From contig CALCDT010000079.1 in the NCBI GenBank assembly GCA_937900425.1, positions 1 to 17,160 on the forward strand: a DNA stretch of 17,160 nucleotides, given 5' to 3'. Positions 5,653 through 13,038 of the stretch are shown piece after piece. This DNA comes from an uncultured Alphaproteobacteria bacterium (GTDB lineage Bacteria > Pseudomonadota > Alphaproteobacteria > Rhizobiales > Pleomorphomonadaceae). The notes beneath the pieces were generated by a model, which saw only the letters and a program-made list of their open reading frames with translations, did no database searches and was not told where the DNA came from. Made by a program: the position numbers and the translations under genes. The stretch's first letter is position 1. Every line of letters starts with the position of its first letter.

Positions 5653-6221
5653 TCGGCGTCGTCCAGAAGGGTGCGCAGGCGCATCAGAGCGAGACGGATG
5701 CGGGATTTCACGGTGCCGAGCGGCAGCCCGAGCTCGCTGGCGATTTCGGAATGCGGCTTGTCCGAGAAGAACGACAGCCGCACCACCTGGGCCTGCTCCT
5801 CCGACAGCGTGCGGAGCGCTTCCCGCAGCCGGGCGTCGCGTTCCCCCGAAATCAGCAGATCGTCGGAAAGATCCGCCGGTTCGGGAAGATCACTCGGGTC
5901 GGGCTCGGGTGTGCCGTGGCGGTTGGCTCTCGCATGGTCGATGCGAAGGTTGCGCGCGATCGTGAACACCCAGGTCACGGCGCTGCCGCGGGCGGGGTCG
6001 AAATAGTCGGCTTTTCTCCAGACCGAGAGCATCGTGTCCTGCACCAGTTCCTCGGCGACATTGGCGGCGAGGCCGCCCCGCATCAGGAAAGCCTTCAGCC
6101 TCGGCGAGAAATGACGGAAGAGGCGTGCATAGGCGTCGCGGTCGCGGCGTTCCGCGATCGCCTGCAGAAGACGGCCGAGGCCGTCCGCGTCCAGTTTCGT
6201 TTCGTCGTCCGGTCGCGTCAT
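5649..6221 (-). CDS. rpoE: ECF RNA polymerase sigma factor RpoE (ECF11 type)
   Basis: A 190-residue extracytoplasmic-function sigma factor. Region sigma-2 spans about residues 30-98 (L-F-R-H-F-S-P-R-L-K, then V-A-E-E-L-V-Q-D-T-M-L-S-V-W, and W-V-F-T-I-A-R-N-L-R-I-D-H). Region sigma-4 spans about 130-184 with the helix-turn-helix H-S-E-I-A-S-E-L-G-L-P-L-G-T-V-K-S-R. Pairing with ChrR identifies it as the ECF11 class that answers singlet oxygen in Rhodobacter. I chose ATG 6221, because the frame's upstream ATG at 6293 lies at the predicted transcription start, only about five bases past the -10 box. The AGGAGG at 6239-6234 is 12 nt from the ATG and is buried in an 8-bp hairpin. Predicted autoregulation: its own promoter has the TGATCC-N18-TAAAGA form. 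It overlaps chrR by 4 bp. Confidence 0.96.
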   Translation of the reverse strand: MTRPDDETKLDADGLGRLLQAIAERRDRDAYARLFRHFSPRLKAFLMRGGLAANVAEELVQDTMLSVWRKADYFDPARGSAVTWVFTIARNLRIDHARANRHGTPEPDPSDLPEPADLSDDLLISGERDARLREALRTLSEEQAQVVRLSFFSDKPHSEIASELGLPLGTVKSRIRLALMRLRTLLDDAE

Positions 6222-6231
6222 GGTCGGGGCT

Positions 6232-6251
6232 CGCCTCCTGCGAAGGAGGCG
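6232..6251 (-). promoter_or_regulatory. Hairpin enclosing the rpoE Shine-Dalgarno
   Basis: In the rpoE leader the sequences CGCCTCCT (6251-6244) and AGGAGGCG (6239-6232) form a perfect 8-bp stem closed by the four-base loop TCGC. The 3' arm contains the whole AGGAGG ribosome-binding site, 12 nt before ATG 6221. This would mask the site unless melted, as in RNA thermometers or ribosome-dependent switches; the effect is inferred from complementarity only. Confidence 0.5.
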
Positions 6252-6297
6252 GGGCTGCGAGACGTCGGGCGTGGGCTCTTCAGCGGCATTCATGCCC

Positions 6298-6327
6298 TCT
6301 TTACGCGGTGCCGGCGCGGCCGGATCA
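6298..6327 (-). promoter_or_regulatory. Predicted autoregulated ECF11 (RpoE) promoter of rpoE-chrR
   Basis: On the minus strand TGATCC (6327-6322) is followed after exactly 18 nt by TAAAGA (6303-6298). This fits the Rhodobacter RpoE promoter pattern (TGATCC, 18-nt spacer, TAAGA-like -10) and implies autoregulation. Transcription would start near 6291, giving a leader of about 70 nt before ATG 6221. Confidence 0.85.
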
Positions 6328-6340
6328 CGGAAATCATTCC

Positions 6341-6370
6341 TGATCCGTGACGATCGAATTCCCGTATAGA
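6341..6370 (+). promoter_or_regulatory. Predicted ECF11 (RpoE) promoter of the flavin oxidoreductase operon
   Basis: TGATCC (6341-6346), an 18-nt spacer and TATAGA (6365-6370) form the mirror image of the rpoE promoter. The two -35 boxes face away from each other as GGATCA-N13-TGATCC. The predicted start is near 6377, leaving a leader of about 36 nt to ATG 6413. An inverted repeat CGTATAG (6363-6369) / CTATACG (6380-6386) overlaps the -10 and start site. Confidence 0.83.
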
Positions 6371-6412
6371 CCGACGAGACTATACGAAGCGAAGGCGAAA
6401 AGGCCCCCTGCC

Positions 6413-7753
6413 ATGGACCTCTATCAGGAACGGAGCGACCGGCCGCTCGACGTCGCGGTCGTCGGAGGCGGCATCTCGGGTCTCTCCGCAGCCTGGCTGC
6501 TGTCGAAGCGCCACACCGTCACCCTGATCGAGGCCGAGACCCGTATCGGCGGGCACGCCAATACCGTCGCGGCGGCGGACACCGCCGTCGACACCGGCTT
6601 CATTGTCTACAACGAGCCCTGCTATCCGAACCTGACGGCGCTGTTCCGCCATCTCTCGGTGCCGACGAAGGCGTCCGACATGTCCTTCGCCGTCTCGCTC
6701 GACGGCGGCCGCCTCGAATATGCCGGGACCGACCTCTTCGGCCTCTTCGCCCAGCCGGTCAATCTCGTCCGGCCGCGGTTCTGGTCGATGCTGCGCGACC
6801 TCCTGCGCTTCTACCGCGAGGCGCCGCGGGACGCGGCGCGGGTCGGGGCGCTCGATCTCGGCGCCTATCTCGACGCCGGCGGCTACGGTGCGGCCTTCCG
6901 CGACGACCACCTGCTGCCGATGGCGGCGGCGATCTGGTCGGCGGCCCCGGCGGACATGAAATCCTACTCCGCCGCCGCGTTCATCCGCTTCTGCGAGAAT
7001 CACGGCCTGCTCCGGATCAAGGACCGGCCGGTCTGGCGCACGGTCGACGGCGGCAGCCGGGACTATGTCCGGCGCCTTCTCGCCGACGCCGCCGTCACCG
7101 TGGAGAGCGGGCAGCCGGTGCGCCGGGTCCGGCGGACGGCGGAGGGCGTCGAGATCGTCCGGGGCGGAGAGACGCGCCGGTTCGATCATGTCGTGCTCGC
7201 GACCCACGCGGACGAGAGCCTGCGCCTGCTCGCCGATCCGAGCGTCGACGAACGCCGGCTGCTGTCGGCATTTCCCTATACGTCGAACCGGGCGGTGCTG
7301 CATTCCGACTCCGCCGTGATGCCGAAGCGGCGGCGGGTGTGGGCGAGCTGGAACTACGTCGCGCGCAGCGGGGACGAAACCCGCCGGGTCGAGGTGACGT
7401 ACTGGATGAACCGGCTGCAGGGCCTCGACGACCGCACTCCGCTGTTCGTCACCCTCAATCCGGCGCGCGAGCCGCGGCCGGAGACCGTGCTGTGGTCCGG
7501 CAGCTACGACCATCCGGCCTTCGACGTCGCCTCGGCGGCGGCGCAGAAATCGCTGTGGTCGCTGCAGGGACGGCGGAACACGTGGTTCTGCGGCGCCTGG
7601 TTCGGCGCCGGCTTCCACGAGGACGGCCTGCAATCGGGCCTCGCCGTCGCGGAACAGCTGGGGGGCATTCGCCGGCCGTGGCGGGTCGAGGACGAGTCGG
7701 GCCGCATTCACGTCGGCCCGGCGCCGACGACGAGGCAACTGGCGGAAACATGA
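6413..7753 (+). CDS. FAD-dependent oxidoreductase, COG2907 / flavin amine oxidase type (RSP_1091-like)
   Basis: A 446-residue flavoprotein. The N-terminal FAD-binding motif reads V-A-V-V-G-G-G-I-S-G-L-S (14-25) with Glu40 at the end of the second strand for ribose binding, followed by G-G-H-A-N-T (46-51) and D-T-G-F-I-V-Y-N (60-67). The C-terminal flavin-binding segment F-C-G-A-W-F-G-A-G-F-H-E-D-G-L-Q-S-G lies near 392-409. In Rhodobacter sphaeroides the homologous gene beside rpoE-chrR (RSP_1091, from memory) belongs to the RpoE core regulon and has been linked to furan fatty acid formation; I cannot say whether this protein would do the desaturase (UfaD) or the oxygenation (UfaO) step. ATG 6413 was chosen because the frame's first ATG at 6347 lies inside the promoter spacer. 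It is first gene of a three-gene operon and its TGA overlaps the next ATG. Confidence 0.91.
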   Translation: MDLYQERSDRPLDVAVVGGGISGLSAAWLLSKRHTVTLIEAETRIGGHANTVAAADTAVDTGFIVYNEPCYPNLTALFRHLSVPTKASDMSFAVSLDGGRLEYAGTDLFGLFAQPVNLVRPRFWSMLRDLLRFYREAPRDAARVGALDLGAYLDAGGYGAAFRDDHLLPMAAAIWSAAPADMKSYSAAAFIRFCENHGLLRIKDRPVWRTVDGGSRDYVRRLLADAAVTVESGQPVRRVRRTAEGVEIVRGGETRRFDHVVLATHADESLRLLADPSVDERRLLSAFPYTSNRAVLHSDSAVMPKRRRVWASWNYVARSGDETRRVEVTYWMNRLQGLDDRTPLFVTLNPAREPRPETVLWSGSYDHPAFDVASAAAQKSLWSLQGRRNTWFCGAWFGAGFHEDGLQSGLAVAEQLGGIRRPWRVEDESGRIHVGPAPTTRQLAET

Positions 7754-8541
7754 TCGAGAGCGCGCTCTACGAAGGCGACGTCAGCCATCTCCGGGTCCGG
7801 CCGCGGCGACATTTCCTGCGCTACAGGGCGTTCTGGCTGCTGCTCGATCTCGACCGGCTCGACGAGATCGCGGCGCGGACGCGCTTCTTCTCGCGCAACC
7901 GCTTCGACCTTCTGAGCTTCCACGACGGCGACCACGGCGACGGCGGCTCCCGGCCGCTGCGCGAGCAGGCCGAGGTGCTGGCGGGTGCGGCCGGGGCCGA
8001 CGTGTGCGGGGGGAGGGTGTTGCTCTTCACCCTGCCGCGGATCCTCGGCTACGCCTTCAATCCGATCAGCGTCTACTTCTGCCTCGACCGAGACGACGTC
8101 CTGCAGGCGGTCATCTACCAGGTCGACAACACCTTCGGCGAGCGCCACGCCTACGTGATCCCGGTGGCCGATCCGCAGGCGCGGGTGATCCGCCAGCGAT
8201 GCGGCAAGGCGATGCACGTCTCGCCCTTCATGCCGATGGACCTTCGCTACCGTTTCCTGCTGACGCGGCCGGAGGAGACCTTCTCGCTCGCCGTCAGCGC
8301 CGCCGACGGCGACGGCACCGTGATCTCGGCGGTTCTGTCGACCCGGCGCCGGCCGATCACCGCCGCGACGCTTCTCGCCGCCTGCCTGCGTGTGCCTTTC
8401 GCCGGCCTCAAGACCATGGCCGCGATCCACGTCGAGGCGGCCCGCCTCTGGTTCAAGGGCCTGAGGTTCCACCGCCAGCCGCCGCCGCCGGAGCGGCCGG
8501 CGACGGTGGTCCGCTCGCCCGCTCCCACCCCCGTCAATTGA
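7750..8541 (+). CDS. DUF1365 domain-containing protein
   Basis: A 263-residue protein with clear DUF1365 signatures: R-H-F-L-R-Y-R-A-F (20-28), F-H-D-G-D-H-G-D-G (57-65), L-P-R-I-L-G-Y-A-F-N-P-I-S-V-Y-F (95-110), Q-V-D-N-T-F-G-E-R-H-A-Y (124-135) and K-A-M-H-V-S-P-F-M (153-161). Many His and Asp residues are conserved, suggesting a catalytic or metal role, but no reaction is established to my knowledge. Genes of this family travel with COG2907 flavoproteins and CFA synthases in many Proteobacteria, exactly the arrangement here, so a role in the same acyl-chain modification pathway is likely. The start codon overlaps the upstream stop (ATGA), and the next gene begins 14 nt after its own stop, so all three are one transcription unit under the predicted ECF11 promoter. 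Confidence 0.91.
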   Translation: MIESALYEGDVSHLRVRPRRHFLRYRAFWLLLDLDRLDEIAARTRFFSRNRFDLLSFHDGDHGDGGSRPLREQAEVLAGAAGADVCGGRVLLFTLPRILGYAFNPISVYFCLDRDDVLQAVIYQVDNTFGERHAYVIPVADPQARVIRQRCGKAMHVSPFMPMDLRYRFLLTRPEETFSLAVSAADGDGTVISAVLSTRRRPITAATLLAACLRVPFAGLKTMAAIHVEAARLWFKGLRFHRQPPPPERPATVVRSPAPTPVN

Positions 8542-8555
8542 CGAAGGACCCTGCG

Positions 8556-9875
8556 ATGTCCCGCCACGATCGCCATCTCCCGACGTCCCCGTCCCCGGCG
8601 CCGGCCTCCCGCGCGACCGCAGAGAAGCGGGCCGGAAAGCTGCGTGGCGGCCCCGACGCCCTGTTCGGCCGCTGGCTGGCTCGGCGCATCCTCGGCCGGC
8701 TGGAACGGGGCCGGCTCGTCGTCGTCACGCCCGAGGGCGATCATCTCGTCGGCGAGGGCGGGGAGCCGGGCACCGAGGCGACGCTGGTGATCGGGCGCTG
8801 GCGGGCGATGCGGCGGCTGGCGATCGGCGGCGACATCGGCTTCGCCGAGGCCTACATCGACGGCGACTGGTCGAGCCCGGACCTTTCGGCGATGATCGCG
8901 CTCGGCGCCGAGAACGTCGACGCGCTGGAGCGGATCTGCGCCGGCAATCCGCTGGTGCGTCTCATCGAGCGCCTGCGTCACCGGCGCAACGGCAACTCGA
9001 AGGCCGGCTCGCGGCGCAACATCGCCTTCCACTACGATCTCGGCAACGACTTCTACCGGCTGTGGCTCGACGACAGCATGACCTATTCCTCGGCGCTCTA
9101 TGACGATCCGGCGATGTCGCTGGAGGCGGCGCAGTCGCGCAAGATCGCCGAGGTGTTGCGCCAGCTCGACATCCGCGGCGGCGAGCGTGTGCTCGAGATC
9201 GGCAGCGGCTGGGGCGCGCTCGCCATGGAACTCGCCCGCCGCGGCGCCCACGTCACGACGCTGACGCTTTCGCGCGAGCAGCACGACCACGTGGTCGAGG
9301 CGGCGGCCCGTGCCGGCCTTTCCGACCGCGTCGAGGTGCGTTTGCAGGACTACCGCGACGTCACCGGCACCTTCGACCGCATCGTCTCGATCGAGATGCT
9401 GGAGGCCGTCGGCGAGGAATACTGGCCGGCCTATTTCGCCAAGCTGCGCTCCTGCCTCGCCCCGGCCGGCAAGGCGGTGCTGCAGGTGATCACCATCCGC
9501 GAGGAGCGTTACGACGCCTACCGCCGCGGCGCCGATTTCATCCAGCGCCACGTCTTTCCGGGCGGCATGCTGCCGACGCCGGCGGCGATCCGCCATCACG
9601 TCGGCGCGGTCGGCCTCGGTCTCGTCGGTGCCCACACCTTCGGCGACAGCTATCGCCTGACGCTGGCCGAATGGCGCCGGCGCTTCCTCGCCGCCTGGCC
9701 GCGGGTCGAAAGCCTCGGCTTCGGCCCGTCGTTCCGCCGGCTCTGGGAATATTACCTCGGCTACTGCGAGGCGGGCTTTCGCACCGGCATGATCGACGTC
9801 GGCCTCTACGCGCTGGCCCCGATCCCGGTTTCCGCGGCGGGCGCGGAGGGCGAGCGGGCGCTGACGCCGCGGTGA
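8556..9875 (+). CDS. CFA-synthase-family phospholipid acyl-chain methyltransferase (possible UfaM-like)
   Basis: A 439-residue enzyme of the cyclopropane-fatty-acyl-phospholipid synthase family, full length with an N-terminal lipid-recognition domain (about 30-140) and a C-terminal methyltransferase domain. Visible are F-H-Y-D-L-G-N-D-F-Y (158-167), the SAM site V-L-E-I-G-S-G-W-G-A-L (212-222) and S-I-E-M-L-E-A-V-G (278-286). Compared by eye with E. coli Cfa, Glu239, Ile268 and Tyr317 are kept (E283, I312, Y366), but the bicarbonate ligands Cys139 and His266 are replaced by Ser179 and Gln310, and the MFEH motif is MLEA. This hints at methyl transfer to an unsaturated chain without normal ring closure, as in the methylated and furan fatty acid pathways. 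AAGGA lies 7 nt before ATG 8556. Last gene of the flavoprotein-DUF1365 operon. Confidence 0.92.
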   Translation: MSRHDRHLPTSPSPAPASRATAEKRAGKLRGGPDALFGRWLARRILGRLERGRLVVVTPEGDHLVGEGGEPGTEATLVIGRWRAMRRLAIGGDIGFAEAYIDGDWSSPDLSAMIALGAENVDALERICAGNPLVRLIERLRHRRNGNSKAGSRRNIAFHYDLGNDFYRLWLDDSMTYSSALYDDPAMSLEAAQSRKIAEVLRQLDIRGGERVLEIGSGWGALAMELARRGAHVTTLTLSREQHDHVVEAAARAGLSDRVEVRLQDYRDVTGTFDRIVSIEMLEAVGEEYWPAYFAKLRSCLAPAGKAVLQVITIREERYDAYRRGADFIQRHVFPGGMLPTPAAIRHHVGAVGLGLVGAHTFGDSYRLTLAEWRRRFLAAWPRVESLGFGPSFRRLWEYYLGYCEAGFRTGMIDVGLYALAPIPVSAAGAEGERALTPR

Positions 9876-9907
9876 GCGGGTCGCGCTGAACGCGCCGGCC
9901 TCTTAAG

Positions 9908-9937
9908 TTGACTTCGCCGGGTGCCTCGGCTTTCTAG
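9908..9937 (+). promoter_or_regulatory. Possible housekeeping promoter of valS
   Basis: TTGACT (9908-9913) matches the alphaproteobacterial TTGAC -35 box. With 17-18 nt spacing the -10 would be TTTCTA or TTCTAG (9931-9937), a weak match. It lies in the 100-bp gap before valS. Confidence 0.4.
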
Positions 9938-9975
9938 GCGTCCGATCCCAGACCCGCGAAGCGAAGTCCTCCGTC

Positions 9976-12825
9976 ATGCTCGACACCAAATTCGAAGCCG
10001 CCACCGTCGAACCCCGCATCGATGCGGCCTGGGAGGCGGCCGGCGCCTTCAAGGCGGGGGCGGGTGCCGAACCCGGCGCCGAGCCCTTCACCATCGTCAT
10101 TCCGCCGCCGAACGTCACCGGCTCCCTGCACATGGGCCACGCGCTCAACAACACGCTGCAGGACATCCTCGTGCGGCTGATGCGGATGCGCGGGCGGGAC
10201 GTGCTGTGGCAGCCGGGGCTCGATCACGCCGGCATCGCCACGCAGATGGTCGTCGAGCGGCAACTCGCCGAGCGCAAGGAGCCCGGCCGGCGCGACATGG
10301 GCCGCGAGGCCTTCGTCGAGCGGGTCTGGCGGTGGAAGGGCGAATCCGGCGGCACCATCGTCAACCAGCTGAAGCGCCTCGGCGCCTCCTGCGACTGGTC
10401 GCGTGAGCGCTTCACCATGGACGAGGGCCTGTCGAAGGCCGTGCTCAAGGTCTTCGTCCAGCTCTACCGCGAGGGGCTGATCTACAAAGACAAGCGCCTC
10501 GTCAACTGGGACCCGAAGCTCCTCACCGCCATCTCGGACCTCGAGGTCGTTCCGACCGAGGTCAAGGGCAACCTCTGGCACTTCCGCTATCCGCTGGCGG
10601 ACGGCGCGACCTTCCAGATGCCGGTCGCCTTCGACGACGAGGGCAACGCGACCGAATATGAGACCCGCGACTACATCGTCGTCGCCACGACGCGGCCCGA
10701 GACGATGCTCGGCGACACCGCCGTCGCCGTTCATCCGGACGACGAGCGCTACAAGGCGCTCGTCGCCGCCGGCGCGAAGGTGCGGCTACCGCTGGTCGGC
10801 CGGCTGATTCCGATCGTCGCCGACACCTATTCGGACCCGGAGAAGGGCACCGGCGCCGTCAAGATCACGCCCGCCCACGATTTCAACGACTTCGAGGTCG
10901 GCAAGCGCCACGACCTGCCGATGATCAGCGTCATGGACGTCGAGGCCACCATCGTTCTCGACGGCAACGAGGCTTTCCTCGACGGCGTGCCGGCGAGCGA
11001 CGATCTCGCCGCGACCACGGCGGCGCTGCACGGCGTCGAGCGCTTCGCCGCCCGCAGGAAGATCGTGGCGATGATGGAGGAGAAGGGGCTTCTCGAGACC
11101 ATCGAGCCCCACGTCCACATGGTGCCGCACGGCGACCGCGGCGGCGTGCCGATCGAGCCGTTCCTGACCGACCAGTGGTACGTCGACGCCGCGACGCTGG
11201 CCGGCCCGGCGATGGCCGCGGTGCGCGAGGGGCGGACCTCCTTCGTGCCGAAGGCGTGGGAGAAGACCTATTTCGAGTGGATGGAGAACATCCAGCCCTG
11301 GTGCATCTCCCGCCAGCTGTGGTGGGGCCACCAGATCCCGGCCTGGTACGGGCCGGATGGCAAGGTCTTCGTCGCCGAGACCGAGGAGGAGGCCGTCGGC
11401 GAGGCGCTGGCGCACTATGTCACCACCGGCATGTTCTCCGACGAGGAGGCGCGGGCGCTGGCCGAGGACGCCGACCGCCGCTCGATCTTCCTGACCCGCG
11501 ACGAGGACGTGCTCGACACCTGGTTCTCCTCGGCGCTCTGGCCGTTCTCGACCCTCGGCTGGCCGGAAGAGACGCCGGAACTTTCCCGCTACTACCAGAC
11601 CGACGTGCTGATCACCGGCTTCGACATCATCTTCTTCTGGGTCGCCCGGATGATGATGATGGGCCTTCATTTCATGAAGGACGACGACGGCGTCGCGGTG
11701 GAGCCCTTCCACACGATCTACATCCACGCCCTCGTCCGCGACGAGAAGGGCGCCAAGATGTCGAAGTCGAAGGGCAACGTCATCGACCCGTTGCAGCTGA
11801 TCGACGAATACGGTGCCGACGCCCTGCGCTTCACCCTCGCCGCGATGGCGGCGCAGGGCCGCGACATCAAGCTCGCCCCCGCCCGCGTCGCCGGATACCG
11901 CAACTTCGGCACCAAGCTGTGGAACGCGGTTCGCTTCTCGCAGATGAACGGCTGCGCCCGCGTCGCCGGCTTCGACCCGTCGGCGGTGACCGAGACGATC
12001 AACCGCTGGGTGATCGCGGAAGTGGCGAAATGCGCCCGCGACGTCACGGCGGCGCTCGACGCCTATCGCTTCAACGACGCGGCAGGCGCGGCCTACGCCT
12101 TCGTCTGGAACGGCTTCTGCGACTGGTATCTGGAACTCGCCAAGCCGATCCTCACCGCCGAGGACGGCCCCGCCAAGGACGAGACGCGGGCGACCTGCGC
12201 CCACGTCATCGACGAGATCCTGAAGATCCTCCACCCCTTCATGCCCTTCATCACCGAGGAGCTGTGGGCGGAGACCGGCAAGACCGGTCCGTCGCGCGAG
12301 AGCCTCCTGGTGCTCGCCCGCTGGCCTCAGGCGGAGGTGACCGCCTCGCCGGCCGCCGACGAGATCAACTGGCTGATCCGCCTCATCACCGAGATCCGCT
12401 CCGTGCGGGCCGAGATGGGCGTCGCCCCGGCGACGCAGGTGCCGCTCGTCCTCGTCGGCGCGTCCGACGCGACGGCCGGCTGGCTCGCCACCCACGAGGC
12501 CGCGATCCGGCGGCTCGCCCGCGTATCGGACGTCTCGACCGCGGCGACGGCCCCGGCGCAGTCGGCCCAGATCGTCCTCGACGAGGCCACCGCCTGCCTG
12601 CCGCTCGCCGGCGTCGTCGACCTCGCCGCCGAGGGGGCGCGGCTTTCCAAGGAACTCGCCAAGCTCGACGACGAGATCGGCCGCATCGACAAGAAGCTCG
12701 GCAACGAAGCCTTCGTCGCCCGCGCTCCGGAGGAAGTGGTGGAAGCCGAGCGCGAGAAGCGCGAGGGCTACGCGGAGCGCCGGATCAAGGTCGCGGAGGC
12801 GCTGGCGCGGCTTTCGGGGGAGTGA
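9976..12825 (+). CDS. valS: Valyl-tRNA synthetase
   Basis: A 949-residue class I aminoacyl-tRNA synthetase that charges tRNA-Val. The catalytic HIGH signature appears as H-M-G-H at 52-55, preceded by P-P-P-N-V-T-G. The editing (CP1) domain has T-T-R-P-E-T at 238-243. The K-M-S-K-S motif is at 594-598. The anticodon-binding helical domain follows, and a C-terminal coiled coil (about residues 880-949, rich in Lys, Glu and Arg) completes the normal bacterial ValS architecture. Length and all motifs are intact. The gene stands alone: it starts 100 bp after the CFA-like gene and is followed by a 368-bp gap with repeats. No T-box leader is visible, as expected outside Firmicutes. Confidence 0.98.
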   Translation: MLDTKFEAATVEPRIDAAWEAAGAFKAGAGAEPGAEPFTIVIPPPNVTGSLHMGHALNNTLQDILVRLMRMRGRDVLWQPGLDHAGIATQMVVERQLAERKEPGRRDMGREAFVERVWRWKGESGGTIVNQLKRLGASCDWSRERFTMDEGLSKAVLKVFVQLYREGLIYKDKRLVNWDPKLLTAISDLEVVPTEVKGNLWHFRYPLADGATFQMPVAFDDEGNATEYETRDYIVVATTRPETMLGDTAVAVHPDDERYKALVAAGAKVRLPLVGRLIPIVADTYSDPEKGTGAVKITPAHDFNDFEVGKRHDLPMISVMDVEATIVLDGNEAFLDGVPASDDLAATTAALHGVERFAARRKIVAMMEEKGLLETIEPHVHMVPHGDRGGVPIEPFLTDQWYVDAATLAGPAMAAVREGRTSFVPKAWEKTYFEWMENIQPWCISRQLWWGHQIPAWYGPDGKVFVAETEEEAVGEALAHYVTTGMFSDEEARALAEDADRRSIFLTRDEDVLDTWFSSALWPFSTLGWPEETPELSRYYQTDVLITGFDIIFFWVARMMMMGLHFMKDDDGVAVEPFHTIYIHALVRDEKGAKMSKSKGNVIDPLQLIDEYGADALRFTLAAMAAQGRDIKLAPARVAGYRNFGTKLWNAVRFSQMNGCARVAGFDPSAVTETINRWVIAEVAKCARDVTAALDAYRFNDAAGAAYAFVWNGFCDWYLELAKPILTAEDGPAKDETRATCAHVIDEILKILHPFMPFITEELWAETGKTGPSRESLLVLARWPQAEVTASPAADEINWLIRLITEIRSVRAEMGVAPATQVPLVLVGASDATAGWLATHEAAIRRLARVSDVSTAATAPAQSAQIVLDEATACLPLAGVVDLAAEGARLSKELAKLDDEIGRIDKKLGNEAFVARAPEEVVEAEREKREGYAERRIKVAEALARLSGE

Positions 12826-12875
12826 GGGGGTTACGTTCGAGCCGGCGTCCAACGTCGGCGCGAGTGGTGCCGGCG

Positions 12876-12925
12876 CCCCCCTCATCCGCCCTTCGGGCAC
12901 CTTCTCCCGCGAGGGGAGAAGGGGG
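12876..12925 (+). repeat. RIME-like palindromic repeat, copy 1
   Basis: This copy begins CCCTCATCCGCCC and contains two adjacent stems: GCCC-TTC-GGGC (12888-12898) and CTTCTCCC/GGGAGAAG (within 12901-12920). The form is common between genes of Hyphomicrobiales (Rhizobium intergenic mosaic elements and relatives). Confidence 0.75.
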
Positions 12926-13038
12926 TCCGGTGGGTGTTGGAGTGTATCGGGCGCAGAACGATCGCCGGGTTCGTGGCGACGTTGCGAAGAGTGCCGAGGC
13001 GATGCGGCTATCGTGAGGAAGCCGCAGCGTGAGCGAAT

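Noticed and set aside
6222..6293. A 24-residue N-terminal extension of RpoE from ATG 6293.
   Set aside because: The predicted start of transcription from the ECF promoter falls at about 6291, so that ATG would be at or before the 5' end of the mRNA; the extension also has no sigma-factor similarity.
6347..6412. A 22-residue N-terminal extension of the flavin oxidoreductase from ATG 6347.
   Set aside because: It overlaps the promoter spacer and -10 box; the FAD-binding fold starts normally after ATG 6413.
6380..7738. Long minus-strand frame opposite the flavin oxidoreductase.
   Set aside because: Low-complexity Arg/Ala/Gly/Asp-rich translation, no ribosome site or domain; the plus-strand gene has clear FAD motifs.
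10786..12900. Very long open frame on the minus strand opposite valS (704 codons).
   Set aside because: It is an antisense shadow of valS produced by high-GC codon usage; its composition is Arg/Gly/Asp/Val-rich with no recognisable domain, and valS explains the DNA fully.
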